A stretch of 64,000 bases of DNA from Jatrophihabitans sp. GAS493 (GCF_900230215.1 NZ_LT907982.1:4697568-4761567); one strand, 5' to 3'; shown: positions 16,755 to 25,786, counted from the stretch's first letter. Translations and numbers: made by a program. Notes: generated by a model from the sequence alone, not told the origin.

Positions 16755-16871
16755 CGGACAAGCGTCTCATCACCCTCAAGTTGAATCGTGTCCGCCAAAG
16801 ACCGCTGCACGACCGGGCCCGAGGCTCTCTGGCGCCGCAGAACCTCCGCGATCAGAGCAAAAACTTCAAAA

Positions 16872-16890
16872 GTTACACTCCGGGTGTAAC
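16872..16890. promoter_or_regulatory. Palindromic operator upstream of AbiEi
   Basis: GTTACAC (16872-16878), a 5-bp spacer, and GTGTAAC (16884-16890) form a perfect inverted repeat ending 9 bp before the AbiEi start codon. AbiEi-type antitoxins are known to repress their own operon by binding inverted repeats in the promoter, so this is the likely operator. Its closeness to the GTG leaves little room for a Shine-Dalgarno site, so a leaderless message is possible. Confidence 0.65.
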
Positions 16891-16899
16891 ATTTCAAGC

Positions 16900-17628
16900 G
16901 TGAAATCGAATAATGCGCTCCGCGAGGTGGCTGAACTTGCGGCTGCCCAGTGGGGCCTGTTCACATCCGCCCAGGCTACTGCGCGCGGAGTCGACCGGGT
17001 GACCCTCGCCCGGCTGGCAGACGGGGGGCAGATCGTTCGCCTCGGGCACGGGGTGTACCGCGCAGCTGGCGCCCCGAGCGATCGGTTCGAAGGGCTGCGG
17101 GCCGCCTGGCTGAGCACCCAACCGAAACTGCTCGCCGAGCAGCGCCTGGGCGCAACGACGAATGTGAGCACACCCGCCTCCGGAGCGTCCGCCGCCGAGC
17201 TGCACGGAATCGGCGATCTGCGAGTAGACCGCATGGAATTCACCACCCCAGTCCGGAGGCAGTCGCAGCGCGGCGAGCTGCGCTACCGTATCCGGCATCT
17301 CGAGCCGGATGACGTAACCATCAAAGAGGGGCTTCCGGTCACCAGACTGGAACGGACCATCGCCGATCTGGTTGAGGAACGCTACGACCTGTCCAACATC
17401 GCCGACGTCGTTCGGGATGCGGTCACGCGGAGCAAGCTCGATGAGGAACATCTCGTTGAACTGCTCGCACCTCTCGCTGCTCGTAACGGCTTCCGCGGCC
17501 GCGACGGAGCCGCACTGTGGGCACATCTCACCAAGCTCGCGGGGATCAATATAGAGACTCCAGCTACCGACGTGGCTAATAAAATAAGGGCGATTCTCGA
17601 CCAGTCGGCAACGGCCGCCGCGCCGTAG
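16900..17628 (+). CDS. AbiEi-like antitoxin/repressor of a type IV toxin-antitoxin pair
   Basis: A 242-residue protein with an N-terminal winged helix (AAAQWGLFTSAQATARGVDRVTLARL, then GGQIVRLGHGVYR) followed by an AbiEi-type domain (PVTRLERTIADLVEERYDLSNIADVV). It would repress the operon and counter the nucleotidyltransferase toxin next door. GTG 16900 lies next to a palindromic operator. The frame ends in TAG at 17626-17628, but the same frame continues for 27 more sensible codons (ELTRKTLEDIVDSLAQKP onward) to a TGA at 17710-17712 that overlaps an ATG of the toxin gene. The TAG may therefore be an internal amber codon in an originally longer protein. Confidence 0.75.
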   Translation: MKSNNALREVAELAAAQWGLFTSAQATARGVDRVTLARLADGGQIVRLGHGVYRAAGAPSDRFEGLRAAWLSTQPKLLAEQRLGATTNVSTPASGASAAELHGIGDLRVDRMEFTTPVRRQSQRGELRYRIRHLEPDDVTIKEGLPVTRLERTIADLVEERYDLSNIADVVRDAVTRSKLDEEHLVELLAPLAARNGFRGRDGAALWAHLTKLAGINIETPATDVANKIRAILDQSATAAAP

Positions 17629-17794
17629 GAGTTGACTCGCAAAACACTGGAGGACATCGTCGACTCGCTAGCCCAGAAACCGGCGATGAAGGAGGCAGCG
17701 CGCTATGGATGAACCGCAGCCCTACGCCACTGCTGCGGCGATCGACGCCGCGATCAAGCAAGCTGCGTAGAACACTTACACCGCCGACCCGCCG

Positions 17795-18616
17795 GTGAGC
17801 GTGACCGATCGGATCAGGCAGGTGTACTTCGACCGGTTTCTTTGTCGGGTGTTCTCCGAAGGCACGTCGTCCGAGTGGCTGTTGAAAGGTGGAACCGGAA
17901 TGCTGGCGCGGGTGCCAAACACACGTGCCACAAAGGACGTGGACCTTTACCGCGCCGACCTGACCCTCGACGCCGCGCTAGCGGAGCTACGTCGTCTCGC
18001 GGAACTCGACCTCGGTGACCACTTCCGGTTCGAGTACGCCGGGCACACCAACTCGGTCGCCGGAGAGGGCCAGCCATATGCCGAGGGCTACCGAGTCAAC
18101 TTCGACATCTATCTCGGGGTGACGGGCAAAGGCCGACTGAACGTCGACCTCGTCGTGAGTGCCGGCGTCAGCGGCGAAGTCCAAGTCGTCGAGCCTGCAA
18201 ACCGACTCCCGTTGCGCAACGTCGTCTCCTGCGACTACCGGCTCTACCCAATCGTGGACCAGATAGCGGACAAGGTCTGCGCCACCATGACCGAGTACGT
18301 CACGGGCGCCTCCAGCCGCGAGCGCGACCTCGTCGATCTCGTGGTCCTCGCGCTCACCCAGCACATCGAGGCCAGCTCCCTCGCCGAAGCGATCCAGACG
18401 GAGTCACAGCGCCGACGCCTTCAACCCTTCACAGCACTCGCGGTCCCGAGCCGATGGGGTGCCGTATACGCCCGGCTCATCCGGTCGACTTCGTTCGGCC
18501 GGGACTACGGCACCGTCGATTCGGCGGCCGAGTTGATGCGTCAATTTCTCGACCCCATCCTCGACGGCACCGTGACTTCGGGGACGTGGTCGCATCCGTC
18601 CTTAAGGTGGCTGTGA
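17795..18616 (+). CDS. AbiEii/MenT-type nucleotidyltransferase toxin, N-terminus interrupted by TAG
   Basis: The nucleotidyltransferase core LLKGGTGMLARVPNTRATKDVDLY contains the GG-x-D-x-D-like signature. KVCATMTEYVTGASSRERDLVDLVVLAL is the conserved second half. Relatives (AbiEii, Rv1045-type MenT toxins) transfer nucleotides to tRNA or other targets and are neutralised by AbiEi. The in-frame sequence upstream, from ATG 17705, is a good N-terminus (MDEPQPYATAAAIDAAIKQAA) broken by TAG 17768-17770 and then continuous with the toxin. As drawn, translation would begin at GTG 17795 and lack about 30 residues. It may still be active, because the catalytic core is complete. Confidence 0.75.
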   Translation: MSVTDRIRQVYFDRFLCRVFSEGTSSEWLLKGGTGMLARVPNTRATKDVDLYRADLTLDAALAELRRLAELDLGDHFRFEYAGHTNSVAGEGQPYAEGYRVNFDIYLGVTGKGRLNVDLVVSAGVSGEVQVVEPANRLPLRNVVSCDYRLYPIVDQIADKVCATMTEYVTGASSRERDLVDLVVLALTQHIEASSLAEAIQTESQRRRLQPFTALAVPSRWGAVYARLIRSTSFGRDYGTVDSAAELMRQFLDPILDGTVTSGTWSHPSLRWL

Positions 18617-18807
18617 CGCCCGTGCTCGCACAAACACCCCATAACTGCGTACTCACAGTGGTGGGTCGCCTTTGAGCGGCTGCGGTCGTCGCAGAAGCGC
18701 TCCCGCTTGTTGGGGACGAGTTCGAAGGGCGGCTCCGGGGGCGCCTGATCGATCGCGACGCTCGAACGGTCATGAGCGACTTTGGAATTGCGGAGCGTAG
18801 CTGACAT
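18541..18807 (-). CDS. Possible small Cys/His-rich protein
   Basis: An 88-codon frame overlapping the end of the toxin gene by 76 bp. Its second half, HHCEYAVMGCLCEHGRHSH followed by a further Cys and His, resembles a small zinc-binding knuckle of the sort found in actinophage and mobile-element proteins. ATG 18807 is back to back with the next gene. There is no clear ribosome-binding site and I cannot exclude a chance reading frame. Confidence 0.3.
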   Translation of the reverse strand: MSATLRNSKVAHDRSSVAIDQAPPEPPFELVPNKRERFCDDRSRSKATHHCEYAVMGCLCEHGRHSHLKDGCDHVPEVTVPSRMGSRN

Positions 18808-18816
18808 TCTCTTCTA

Positions 18817-19392
18817 GTGCCGCTACCCTTCGTGCCTCCGCCGACGCAGCTGCTGACTGGCAGCGAAACGATCCCGGGCGCTGACTGTTCAGTAGCCGCG
18901 TTTTGGTCGTGGGCGATGTCGGACCTCAGATCGAATACCACGCGGCCTTTGCTCGCGGAGTTCCTCGTCGCCCGAGCGCTAGGCGCGGACCACCGCCCTC
19001 GTATCGAATGGGATTCCTGCGACGTCATAACCTCCAAGGGCCTTCGGGTTGAGGTCAAATCCGGCGGCTATCTGCAGTCCTGGCAACAACACAGCTTGTC
19101 CCGCATCATCTTCGGCGGCCTCCGCGCGGGCATACTCGACGCCAGCACGAACACGACGACGGCGCCGGATTACAACGCAGATGTCTACGTGTTTGCTCTA
19201 TTCGGCGCGCTAACACATGACGACTACGACGCTCTCGACACCACCGCATGGCAGTTTTGGGTCGCACCACGGGAAATTATCGCCGCCACCCAGCAGCGAC
19301 AACTCGCGTTGTCTCGCGTGCGTCAGCTCGCCCGAGGCCCTATTGAATACACCGATCTGGCCCAAGCCATCGATGAAGCGGCCGCGCCGTAG
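18817..19392 (+). CDS. PD-(D/E)XK-like protein
   Basis: A 191-residue protein. LLAEFLVARALG, then WDSCDVITSKGLRVEVKSGGYLQSW, has the order of a PD-(D/E)XK nuclease core: an early Glu helix, Asp in the second strand, and E-V-K in the third. Conserved Trp/Tyr residues and YNADVYVFALFGAL follow. It may be a stand-alone nuclease or the cutting subunit of the adjacent helicase genes. GTG 18817 is the likely start; a TGA at 18802 blocks longer versions. It converges on the large helicase gene, 36 bp away. The family is not one I can name. Confidence 0.55.
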   Translation: MPLPFVPPPTQLLTGSETIPGADCSVAAFWSWAMSDLRSNTTRPLLAEFLVARALGADHRPRIEWDSCDVITSKGLRVEVKSGGYLQSWQQHSLSRIIFGGLRAGILDASTNTTTAPDYNADVYVFALFGALTHDDYDALDTTAWQFWVAPREIIAATQQRQLALSRVRQLARGPIEYTDLAQAIDEAAAP

Positions 19393-19428
19393 AGCGTCGG
19401 TGCAATCCCATCGGCGCAGCGGTTGCGG

Positions 19429-22400
19429 TCAGGCGATGGCTGCGGCGAACGCTGCGAAGAGGTCACCGGGAAGCGGGGTGCGCAGCTTCCACGTAATTGC
19501 CATCGGCTTCTCGCCTTCATGGCTCACGTAGGTTGCTGGCCCGAGGAACCAGAGGGCCCGATCGTCAGCTCGCTCCCGGGCGAAAAGCAGGACCGATCGG
19601 CCCATCGCCACGTGGTTCTGGTAGCGACGGCCAGTCGGGCTGTCGGCTCGGGTACCCGACTGGCTCTCCCAGTGGATCAATTCCGGCGAGATCGCGTAGT
19701 CGCGGTAGCGGGTGGTCGGCGAGAAGTCGCCGCTGGTCTTGTCCAGGGTGAACGCCAGCAGATCGGATCGGGAAGCCTTCGAGTCATAAACCCCTTCGCG
19801 CCACTGTGGGGCCCTGGCGGCCGTGCCTTCTCCGACAGCGGCCAGAATCTCGATGCGCGTGTAGCGTGCATGGACCTGCAGGGGTATGCCCGGCATCGCA
19901 TCACTGTGCAGATGATCGATGCGGCCACGCAAAACATCGAGCAGGTCCGATAGTTCAGCCAGGATCTGCGGATGCGACCAAACCAGGTCAATACCGTCCT
20001 GTAGTGAAGCGTCGCGACTCAGCACCGTGTCGGAGAGGTTCGCGATGACCATTCGCGCCAGGCGCCGTTCAACTTCGCTCATGGTCACCGCGTCGGGAAC
20101 CGCGTTCCGCCTGAGTAGCGCCGCCAGCGTGGCGATCCGTTGATCGTCGTCGAGGTGCTGCATACGGCCGACGCCACGACGAAGCGCAACCTCGTTAGCG
20201 CCCGCGGGCGCCACGGCTACACCGGCGGCTTCCTGAAGATCGGACCATCCACGATTGCTCGCATAGATGTCGGACAGTTCTAGTCCGGTCTCAGTGAGGT
20301 ATTCGACGAGAGTCACGCGCGTTCGTGACGCCGTGAGAGTTCGCAACTCGGCAACCTTAGCCGGCCAACGCGAAGGAATCGCCCGCTGGATGCTGCGTAG
20401 CACGATGTCTTGAGTGACGCGGTCCAATTCCATATGGCAGCCGGCCGGCAGGAAGGGAAAGCCGACCTCCACCGCTTGTTCGAGCTCTCGCCTGCTTCCG
20501 CCGAGTAGTCCTCGGTAGCGCAGGTCGAATCTGAAGTCGGTGCGGTGCAAGCCCACAAAGTCGAGGACGGTGCAGACCGTCTTGTTCGGCGCTGTGCGCA
20601 ATCCACGGCCAAGTTGTTGGAGGAACAGGGTCGCGCTCTCGGTGGGGCGAAGCATCAAGACGACGTCCACCGCCGGAACATCGATACCTTCGTTGAACAG
20701 GTCAACGGAGAAGATGACCTGCACCCGCCCGTCGGCCAGATCCAGGAGCGCTTTGCGCCGCTCATCGCGCGGAGTGTCCCCCGATACAGCGACCGCCGAA
20801 ACCCCGAGCGCCCGGAAGTGCCGTGCCATGAACTGGGCGTGGGCGACGCTGACGCAGAAACCGAGGCAGCGCATCGTGAAGATGTCGTCGACGTGTTCAT
20901 CCAATTGCCGGAATACGAGCCGGGCCCACGCGTCGTCTGCTGTGTACACGTCGGTCAGGGTTGCGGTGTCATAGCCGTGACCTCGGCGCCAGGGAACACT
21001 TGTCAGGTCGGTCCCGTCGTGGATCCCGTAGTACGCGAACGGTGTCAGTCGGTGCTGCTCGATCGCGTCCCACAGTCGAAGTTCCGCCGCGATCCGATCA
21101 TCGAACCAGTGCAGGATCGGCAGTCCGTCCGCTCGTTCGGGTGTCGCGGTGAGGCCAAGGAGTTCTCGCGGGGTCAATCTGTCGAGCAGAGCATGATATG
21201 ACGGCGCGGCAGCATGATGGAACTCGTCGATGATCACCACGTCGAAGTGATCCGGATCCAGATGCTCGAGGTTCGCGACGCTCAGGCTCTGCACCGATGC
21301 AAAGACGTGCTCGAATGCTGCTGGGCGAGCGCCGCCGACCCACTTCTCACCGAAGGCGTAGTCGCGCATCGCGTGCCTGAAGGTCGCTCGGCTCTGGTCA
21401 AGGATCTCTTCGCGATGAGCAACGAACAGGAGCCGAGCCCTCGGCAGTGCCGATCGCAGCCGGGTGTAGTCGACGGCGGCCATCACCGTTTTGCCGGTCC
21501 CGGTTGCGGAGACGAGCAGATTCCGATGGTGGCCCCGGGCTCGAGACACCGCAATGAGTTCGAGTAACCGCTCCTGGAACGGCTCGAGTCGTATTTCGAC
21601 CGGGCTCATCATCTGCCCGGACGAGTCGGCTGCGCGCCCCGACCGGGCTAGTGCGTCCCGGAAGTCGTCGGCGTTATACGGGACAAAGTCACCTCCTTGC
21701 CAGTAGCTCTCGAACACGGCCTCAATCTTGTCGACCACGTCCGGGTTGCGAGCACCCGAGACCCGGACGTTCCACTCCATCCCCGCGACCTGGGCTGAGT
21801 GAGTCAGATTCGACGAGCCCACATACGCGGTGCTGAACGCCGAGCGGCGATGAAAGACCCAGGCCTTCGCATGTAGTCGCGTCGTCGTGAGGTCGTAGGA
21901 GACCCTGACCTCAGCGCCGAGATCGGCGAGGAGTTCCAGTGCTTTCGCCTCGGTGGACCCGGTGTAGGTGGTCGTCAGAACGCGCAGTCGCTTGCCACGA
22001 GCGCAATGGTCGCGCAGCGCGTTCGCCAATGGAAGCAGCCCGCTGCGACGGACGAATGCCATCACCACATCGATAGCGTCCGCCGACTCGATCTCCCGCA
22101 GGACTTGCTGCCCAACCCGGGGCTCGCCCGGCGCGTTGGTCAACAGGGTTGTGTCCAGCAGTGGGATGAGGGGCCCCAGCGGCATGCGGACCGACCCGTC
22201 GGGTCGCCAATCGCCAATGCCGAAAAGCGTCTCCCCCGATGCAAGGGGCATCACGTCGTCCGCATTGCTCTGCGGGATACGAGTACCGACCTCGCCTAAC
22301 AACCGCCGGAGCACATCAACACCGACCGCAACACGGTCGACGTCGGGCACCGAGTCAAGCGCTCGACGCAGCAAACGGGCCAGGTGCTGCGCGATCCGAT

Positions 22401-22542
22401 CAGAGGCATCAGCTGAGCGAAGCACCCCGCGCTTCACCAGTAGCGGGTCCAGGTCACCCAAGCGCTCGTCTAGGGCCGCGTCGAGGATCGTCTCGTACAG
22501 ACCTGGGCTGAGTTCGTCGGTCACCAACTGAGTCTGCCCCAC
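19429..22542 (-). CDS. PLD nuclease-SF2 helicase-DUF3427 protein
   Basis: About 1037 residues in three parts. After an N-terminal region, a phospholipase-D-like nuclease domain has TRLHAKAWVFHRRS and VGSSNLT (one HxK motif). A full SF2 helicase follows: VSATGTGKTVMAAV (Walker A), IIDEFHHAAAPSY (DEFH box), GLTATPERADG and LFLQQLGRGLR (motif VI). The last 300 residues end in a DUF3427-type domain with LLAFTLDKTSGDFSPTTRYRDYA. Such proteins occur in bacterial defence islands. It starts 8 bp after the DUF2075 gene ends (GTG 22542), so the two are probably co-transcribed and act together. DNA translocation with cleavage is inferred. Confidence 0.85.
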   Translation of the reverse strand: MGQTQLVTDELSPGLYETILDAALDERLGDLDPLLVKRGVLRSADASDRIAQHLARLLRRALDSVPDVDRVAVGVDVLRRLLGEVGTRIPQSNADDVMPLASGETLFGIGDWRPDGSVRMPLGPLIPLLDTTLLTNAPGEPRVGQQVLREIESADAIDVVMAFVRRSGLLPLANALRDHCARGKRLRVLTTTYTGSTEAKALELLADLGAEVRVSYDLTTTRLHAKAWVFHRRSAFSTAYVGSSNLTHSAQVAGMEWNVRVSGARNPDVVDKIEAVFESYWQGGDFVPYNADDFRDALARSGRAADSSGQMMSPVEIRLEPFQERLLELIAVSRARGHHRNLLVSATGTGKTVMAAVDYTRLRSALPRARLLFVAHREEILDQSRATFRHAMRDYAFGEKWVGGARPAAFEHVFASVQSLSVANLEHLDPDHFDVVIIDEFHHAAAPSYHALLDRLTPRELLGLTATPERADGLPILHWFDDRIAAELRLWDAIEQHRLTPFAYYGIHDGTDLTSVPWRRGHGYDTATLTDVYTADDAWARLVFRQLDEHVDDIFTMRCLGFCVSVAHAQFMARHFRALGVSAVAVSGDTPRDERRKALLDLADGRVQVIFSVDLFNEGIDVPAVDVVLMLRPTESATLFLQQLGRGLRTAPNKTVCTVLDFVGLHRTDFRFDLRYRGLLGGSRRELEQAVEVGFPFLPAGCHMELDRVTQDIVLRSIQRAIPSRWPAKVAELRTLTASRTRVTLVEYLTETGLELSDIYASNRGWSDLQEAAGVAVAPAGANEVALRRGVGRMQHLDDDQRIATLAALLRRNAVPDAVTMSEVERRLARMVIANLSDTVLSRDASLQDGIDLVWSHPQILAELSDLLDVLRGRIDHLHSDAMPGIPLQVHARYTRIEILAAVGEGTAARAPQWREGVYDSKASRSDLLAFTLDKTSGDFSPTTRYRDYAISPELIHWESQSGTRADSPTGRRYQNHVAMGRSVLLFARERADDRALWFLGPATYVSHEGEKPMAITWKLRTPLPGDLFAAFAAAIA

Positions 22543-22549
22543 GGCAGGC

Positions 22550-24442
22550 TCAGATTCGGGATATTCGAGCTCCGGAGGAGACCAGCGTCCGCAACGCATC
22601 CCGCGTCTCGGCATCCGTCGAGTAGAGCACCGTGCCGACCATCCCCCGGGTCATCAGCACCTTGTACACGTTGCGGACCAACTCGTCGAAGTGCTGATCA
22701 CTTACGTTCTTCTGGCTTCGGAAGTCCGGGTCACGATTCGCGGATCGATTGCTAACGAACGCGCCGTTGCGCCAAACGAGATCCGGCCCGATGATCACGC
22801 CATTCCAGTCGTACTCGAATCCCTGAGCGGTGTAGACGCAGCCGACCTGACCGACCCCACCCGGATCGAACGCCCAGAGCGCAGCCGGCGGAGCGTCGCC
22901 AACCCGCCGCTCACCCTTCACATTCCAAGGCCGCGCCCAGCTCCCGATCGCTACATCCGCGACCAGCGTCTCGTCAGGACGAGGATCACTCCACGGCCAG
23001 CAGTATCCCGCCGCCATCCGCGAGGTGTATCCGTCCGACTCCTTCACCAGCAGCATCTGTTCGAGTTCCTCCGGCGAATCCGCCACCGCCAGCTGAAAGT
23101 GCGCGTCACCGCCCCAAGGCTCAGGCGCATCATCGACCAGCCCCAGGAGCTGTTCCACCCACTTCACGTAGGCCGCACTGCCGCCGCAGCGGTACTGCTC
23201 GTCCAGCGCAATCTCATGGACGCGCAGCCCATTCGCCTCCGCGTACGTCTTGATCGTCTCTACCGAGCCAGACTCGCCCGGGCGGACGACCTGATTCTGG
23301 TCGAGTAGGAAAACCGGAACCCGTGCAGCTGACACAAGCTCGTCGAGCTGGGGTCGGCCCGTCCTCAAATTCGCTCGCGTGTAGCGATTGGCCGAGGTCT
23401 CTCGAATTCGGTGGGCCTCGTCGAGGATAAGGACGTCAAGGCCGTTCCGGTCAGCGTCCATGAACTGGTTGAAGTACATGAACATCTTCTGTACTCGCGG
23501 CGCTCGTTTGCCGGCGACCTTGCGCAGCGTCTGCGTGAATGACCGAGACCCGGTGGCATGCAGCACTTGACGACCCTGCCGCGACAGTTCCCCGAGTAAA
23601 GATAGAGCGATTACGCTCTTACCGCTGCCGGGACCACCGGAGACGAGGACGATGGACTTCTGGTCAGCGCGATGGGCTTGCTGAACTTCGTGCATGACCA
23701 GGTCGACGGCGAGCTGTTGATTTCCCTGCAGAGTGAACTGTTCACGGTTCTGCACCTCCTCGGCCGCAAGGGCCAGGAGTTGCCTGGAGGGTCCGATCGC
23801 GGATCGCAGTAGTTCATCCGCGTACGGCGCTCCGGGCACCTCACCGTCCAATCGGACGCGCAGAAAGTCATGAAAGCGTCCACGATCGCCGCCGGTGAAG
23901 AGCTGGCCATGAGCGTCGAAATCATAGTCGAACAGGTCAGCTACTGACTCGCGGTTGACCGCGTTGTGCAGGTAGGCGACTCCGGCAATCGCATCATTGT
24001 TGCCCTGGAGCGTTCGGGCGAAGTCCGTGATGTGGGTGCAGTAGTTGCGGACCTGCCGCACCGGGTGGGATTTCGGTCCGCCGGGCATACCTGGCACGGT
24101 CACAAGGTTGCGGTCGTCCTCCCAGTGGTGGGCGTGGGTCCACTGCTTGAGTTCGACGATCACATATGACGGTCGGCCGGTAGTCGGGTGTGCGCCGGCC
24201 AGGACAACGTCCGCGCGCAGCGAACTCAGCGGCAGCTGGTACTCGAGGAGGACCTCGACCGAACCAAGGCCAGCGTCCACCAGGTCGCGAGCGATCACCG
24301 GGATGCTGCGCTCCCACGACCGCACCTCGCTCGGAGCAGGGCGGCGCAGCGAGCTGTAGATCAGCTGTTCGGCCAACTGCTCCACCACGGAATTCGGGTT
24401 CGCCACAGACGCGAGAGCGGATGCGGAATAGCGAAGCGTCAA
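22550..24442 (-). CDS. Nuclease-DUF2075 (Schlafen-like) helicase
   Basis: About 630 residues from TTG 24442. An N-terminal domain has RADVVLAG and YVIVELKQW, matching the D and E-x-K of a PD-(D/E)XK nuclease. The C-terminal DUF2075 ATPase has VSGGPGSGKSVIALSLLG (Walker A), DVLILDEAHRIR (Walker B), FLLDQNQVVRPGE, LDEQYRCGG and a final VYTAQGFEYDWNGVIIG motif, as in SF1-like helicases. It is the first gene of a two-gene unit with the PLD helicase. The frame is open further upstream to 24631, but that part is Arg/Cys-rich and not protein-like. Role: probably DNA recognition and cutting in a defence system. Confidence 0.82.
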   Translation of the reverse strand: MTLRYSASALASVANPNSVVEQLAEQLIYSSLRRPAPSEVRSWERSIPVIARDLVDAGLGSVEVLLEYQLPLSSLRADVVLAGAHPTTGRPSYVIVELKQWTHAHHWEDDRNLVTVPGMPGGPKSHPVRQVRNYCTHITDFARTLQGNNDAIAGVAYLHNAVNRESVADLFDYDFDAHGQLFTGGDRGRFHDFLRVRLDGEVPGAPYADELLRSAIGPSRQLLALAAEEVQNREQFTLQGNQQLAVDLVMHEVQQAHRADQKSIVLVSGGPGSGKSVIALSLLGELSRQGRQVLHATGSRSFTQTLRKVAGKRAPRVQKMFMYFNQFMDADRNGLDVLILDEAHRIRETSANRYTRANLRTGRPQLDELVSAARVPVFLLDQNQVVRPGESGSVETIKTYAEANGLRVHEIALDEQYRCGGSAAYVKWVEQLLGLVDDAPEPWGGDAHFQLAVADSPEELEQMLLVKESDGYTSRMAAGYCWPWSDPRPDETLVADVAIGSWARPWNVKGERRVGDAPPAALWAFDPGGVGQVGCVYTAQGFEYDWNGVIIGPDLVWRNGAFVSNRSANRDPDFRSQKNVSDQHFDELVRNVYKVLMTRGMVGTVLYSTDAETRDALRTLVSSGARISRI

Positions 24443-24587
24443 CGAACTTGTCCCCAGGCAGCACGAATTGAATCGTGCGGGTGGAGGCATATGTCGCCGC
24501 CGTCGGCAATACCGGGCGGCGACGCCCGTCGGGCCGCAAGTAGATGCTAGCCGGGCGCAGCTCGACTGCACGTGGCATCCTGGCGGC

Positions 24588-24944
24588 GTGTCCAATATCG
24601 AGGATGTACGGCGGGCCTTCACCGAGTTCACTCGGGAACGAGGATGGGGTCAGTTCCACGATCCGAAGTCGCTGATTCTGGCACTCGTCGGCGAGGTCGG
24701 TGAGCTCGCGGAGCTTTTCCAGTGGGTGCCGGCAACGGAGGCGGTAGACCTGGCGTCGGTCAACCCACTTCGCACGCGGGCCGAGGAGGAAATGGCCGAC
24801 GTATTCATCTACCTGTCGGCGTTAGCTGACGCGCTGGGCGTCGATCTGCTCGACGCCGCTGTACGCAAGTTGGAGGCCGCGCAGGAACGGTTTCCGATCG
24901 CCGACGTGTTCGGACGCGCGCCGGATAAGGCAGCGCCGGACTAG
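24588..24944 (+). CDS. MazG-like nucleotide pyrophosphohydrolase
   Basis: A 118-residue all-alpha NTP pyrophosphohydrolase. LALVGEVGELAELFQW contains the first metal-binding ExxE pair and RAEEEMADVFIYLSALAD the second ExxD, as in MazG/iMazG enzymes. It hydrolyses (d)NTPs to monophosphates. GTG 24588 starts after TGGCGG; the gene is divergent from the DUF2075 helicase over 145 bp. MazG genes are common beside defence helicases and may lower dNTP pools or remove modified or alarmone-like nucleotides. Its 3' end overlaps the convergent HNH gene by 4 bp. Confidence 0.85.
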   Translation: MSNIEDVRRAFTEFTRERGWGQFHDPKSLILALVGEVGELAELFQWVPATEAVDLASVNPLRTRAEEEMADVFIYLSALADALGVDLLDAAVRKLEAAQERFPIADVFGRAPDKAAPD

Positions 24945-25786
24945 ACGCTAAGTGCCGGTAACCACTCGCAAGTCGCGTTATGGGAGCGGAGTAGACCAAC
25001 ATCCGGCTGATCGCGGGGATCGACAGGAACTCGAATTGACCGGCTATCCAGCTCCCAGTACTCGGAAGATGCACCGATCGCGGGATCGACTCGAACCCTG
25101 CCACCGGGAAGCACCGTCAACCGATTGAGGTCGAAAAGCGTGTGAATATCCGCTCGAAGCAACAAGCCGTTCGCCACGAGGTTGGTGTGTGGCCCTCGAT
25201 ACGCGGAGATGTGCGCCGCCTCCAGAACTTCCTCCGTGTTGGTCCCGGTGATCGCGCAGCGCCGACCGTAGGCAGTTAGAAGCGCCGCGCGAAACTTGTC
25301 CTGGCCTTGGCGCGTACGTAAGGCGCCTATGGATGCAACCCGGTGATCCACCGCCATCTCGGCAAGATCGAGCGAAATATCCGATGGGTAGCTGCGATCC
25401 CAGGACTCGGGCCCCGGCGGCTCACCGAAAAGCTGTCGAATAGAGTGAAGGCAGTCCTCGGCGACTGGAGGGAACTGGCTCGCTGGCACGCCGCCGATTT
25501 GGCCCAACGTATCGAGCTCGGTCCACCGACTGATCACCGGGCCTGCCGACCACCGGTCAGACAGAATCTGGATCGGCATTACGTAGCGGTACTTGCTCTT
25601 GTCTGGCCACGGGACGTGGGTATCTAGCTGAACCCGTTCGGCGTCAGCCAGCGCTCGACAATATGCGAGCAAGCCGACCTTGGCCCGCCAGATGAACAAA
25701 TCATCTCCAGCGCGCACGCCAGCGCCCCGAGGCGCGCCGGTGCCAAACATGCCTTCACGGAGGCATATGTCCCAATTGCTAGACAT
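24941..25786 (-). CDS. EVE/PUA-like domain fused to HNH endonuclease
   Basis: About 281 residues. The N-terminal half (MSSNWDICLREGMFGTG, RAGDDLFIWRAKVGLLAYCRA, YRYVMPIQIL) looks like an EVE/PUA-like module of the type that reads modified bases. The C-terminal half is an HNH domain: RCAITGTNTEEVLEAAHISAY, then NGLLLRADIHTLFDLNRLTV. This arrangement fits a modification-dependent (type IV-like) restriction enzyme that cuts DNA carrying altered cytosines. ATG 25786 gives the natural N-terminus; a GTG at 25819 is possible. It faces MazG tail to tail and is probably part of the same defence cassette. Confidence 0.78.
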   Translation of the reverse strand: MSSNWDICLREGMFGTGAPRGAGVRAGDDLFIWRAKVGLLAYCRALADAERVQLDTHVPWPDKSKYRYVMPIQILSDRWSAGPVISRWTELDTLGQIGGVPASQFPPVAEDCLHSIRQLFGEPPGPESWDRSYPSDISLDLAEMAVDHRVASIGALRTRQGQDKFRAALLTAYGRRCAITGTNTEEVLEAAHISAYRGPHTNLVANGLLLRADIHTLFDLNRLTVLPGGRVRVDPAIGASSEYWELDSRSIRVPVDPRDQPDVGLLRSHNATCEWLPALSV

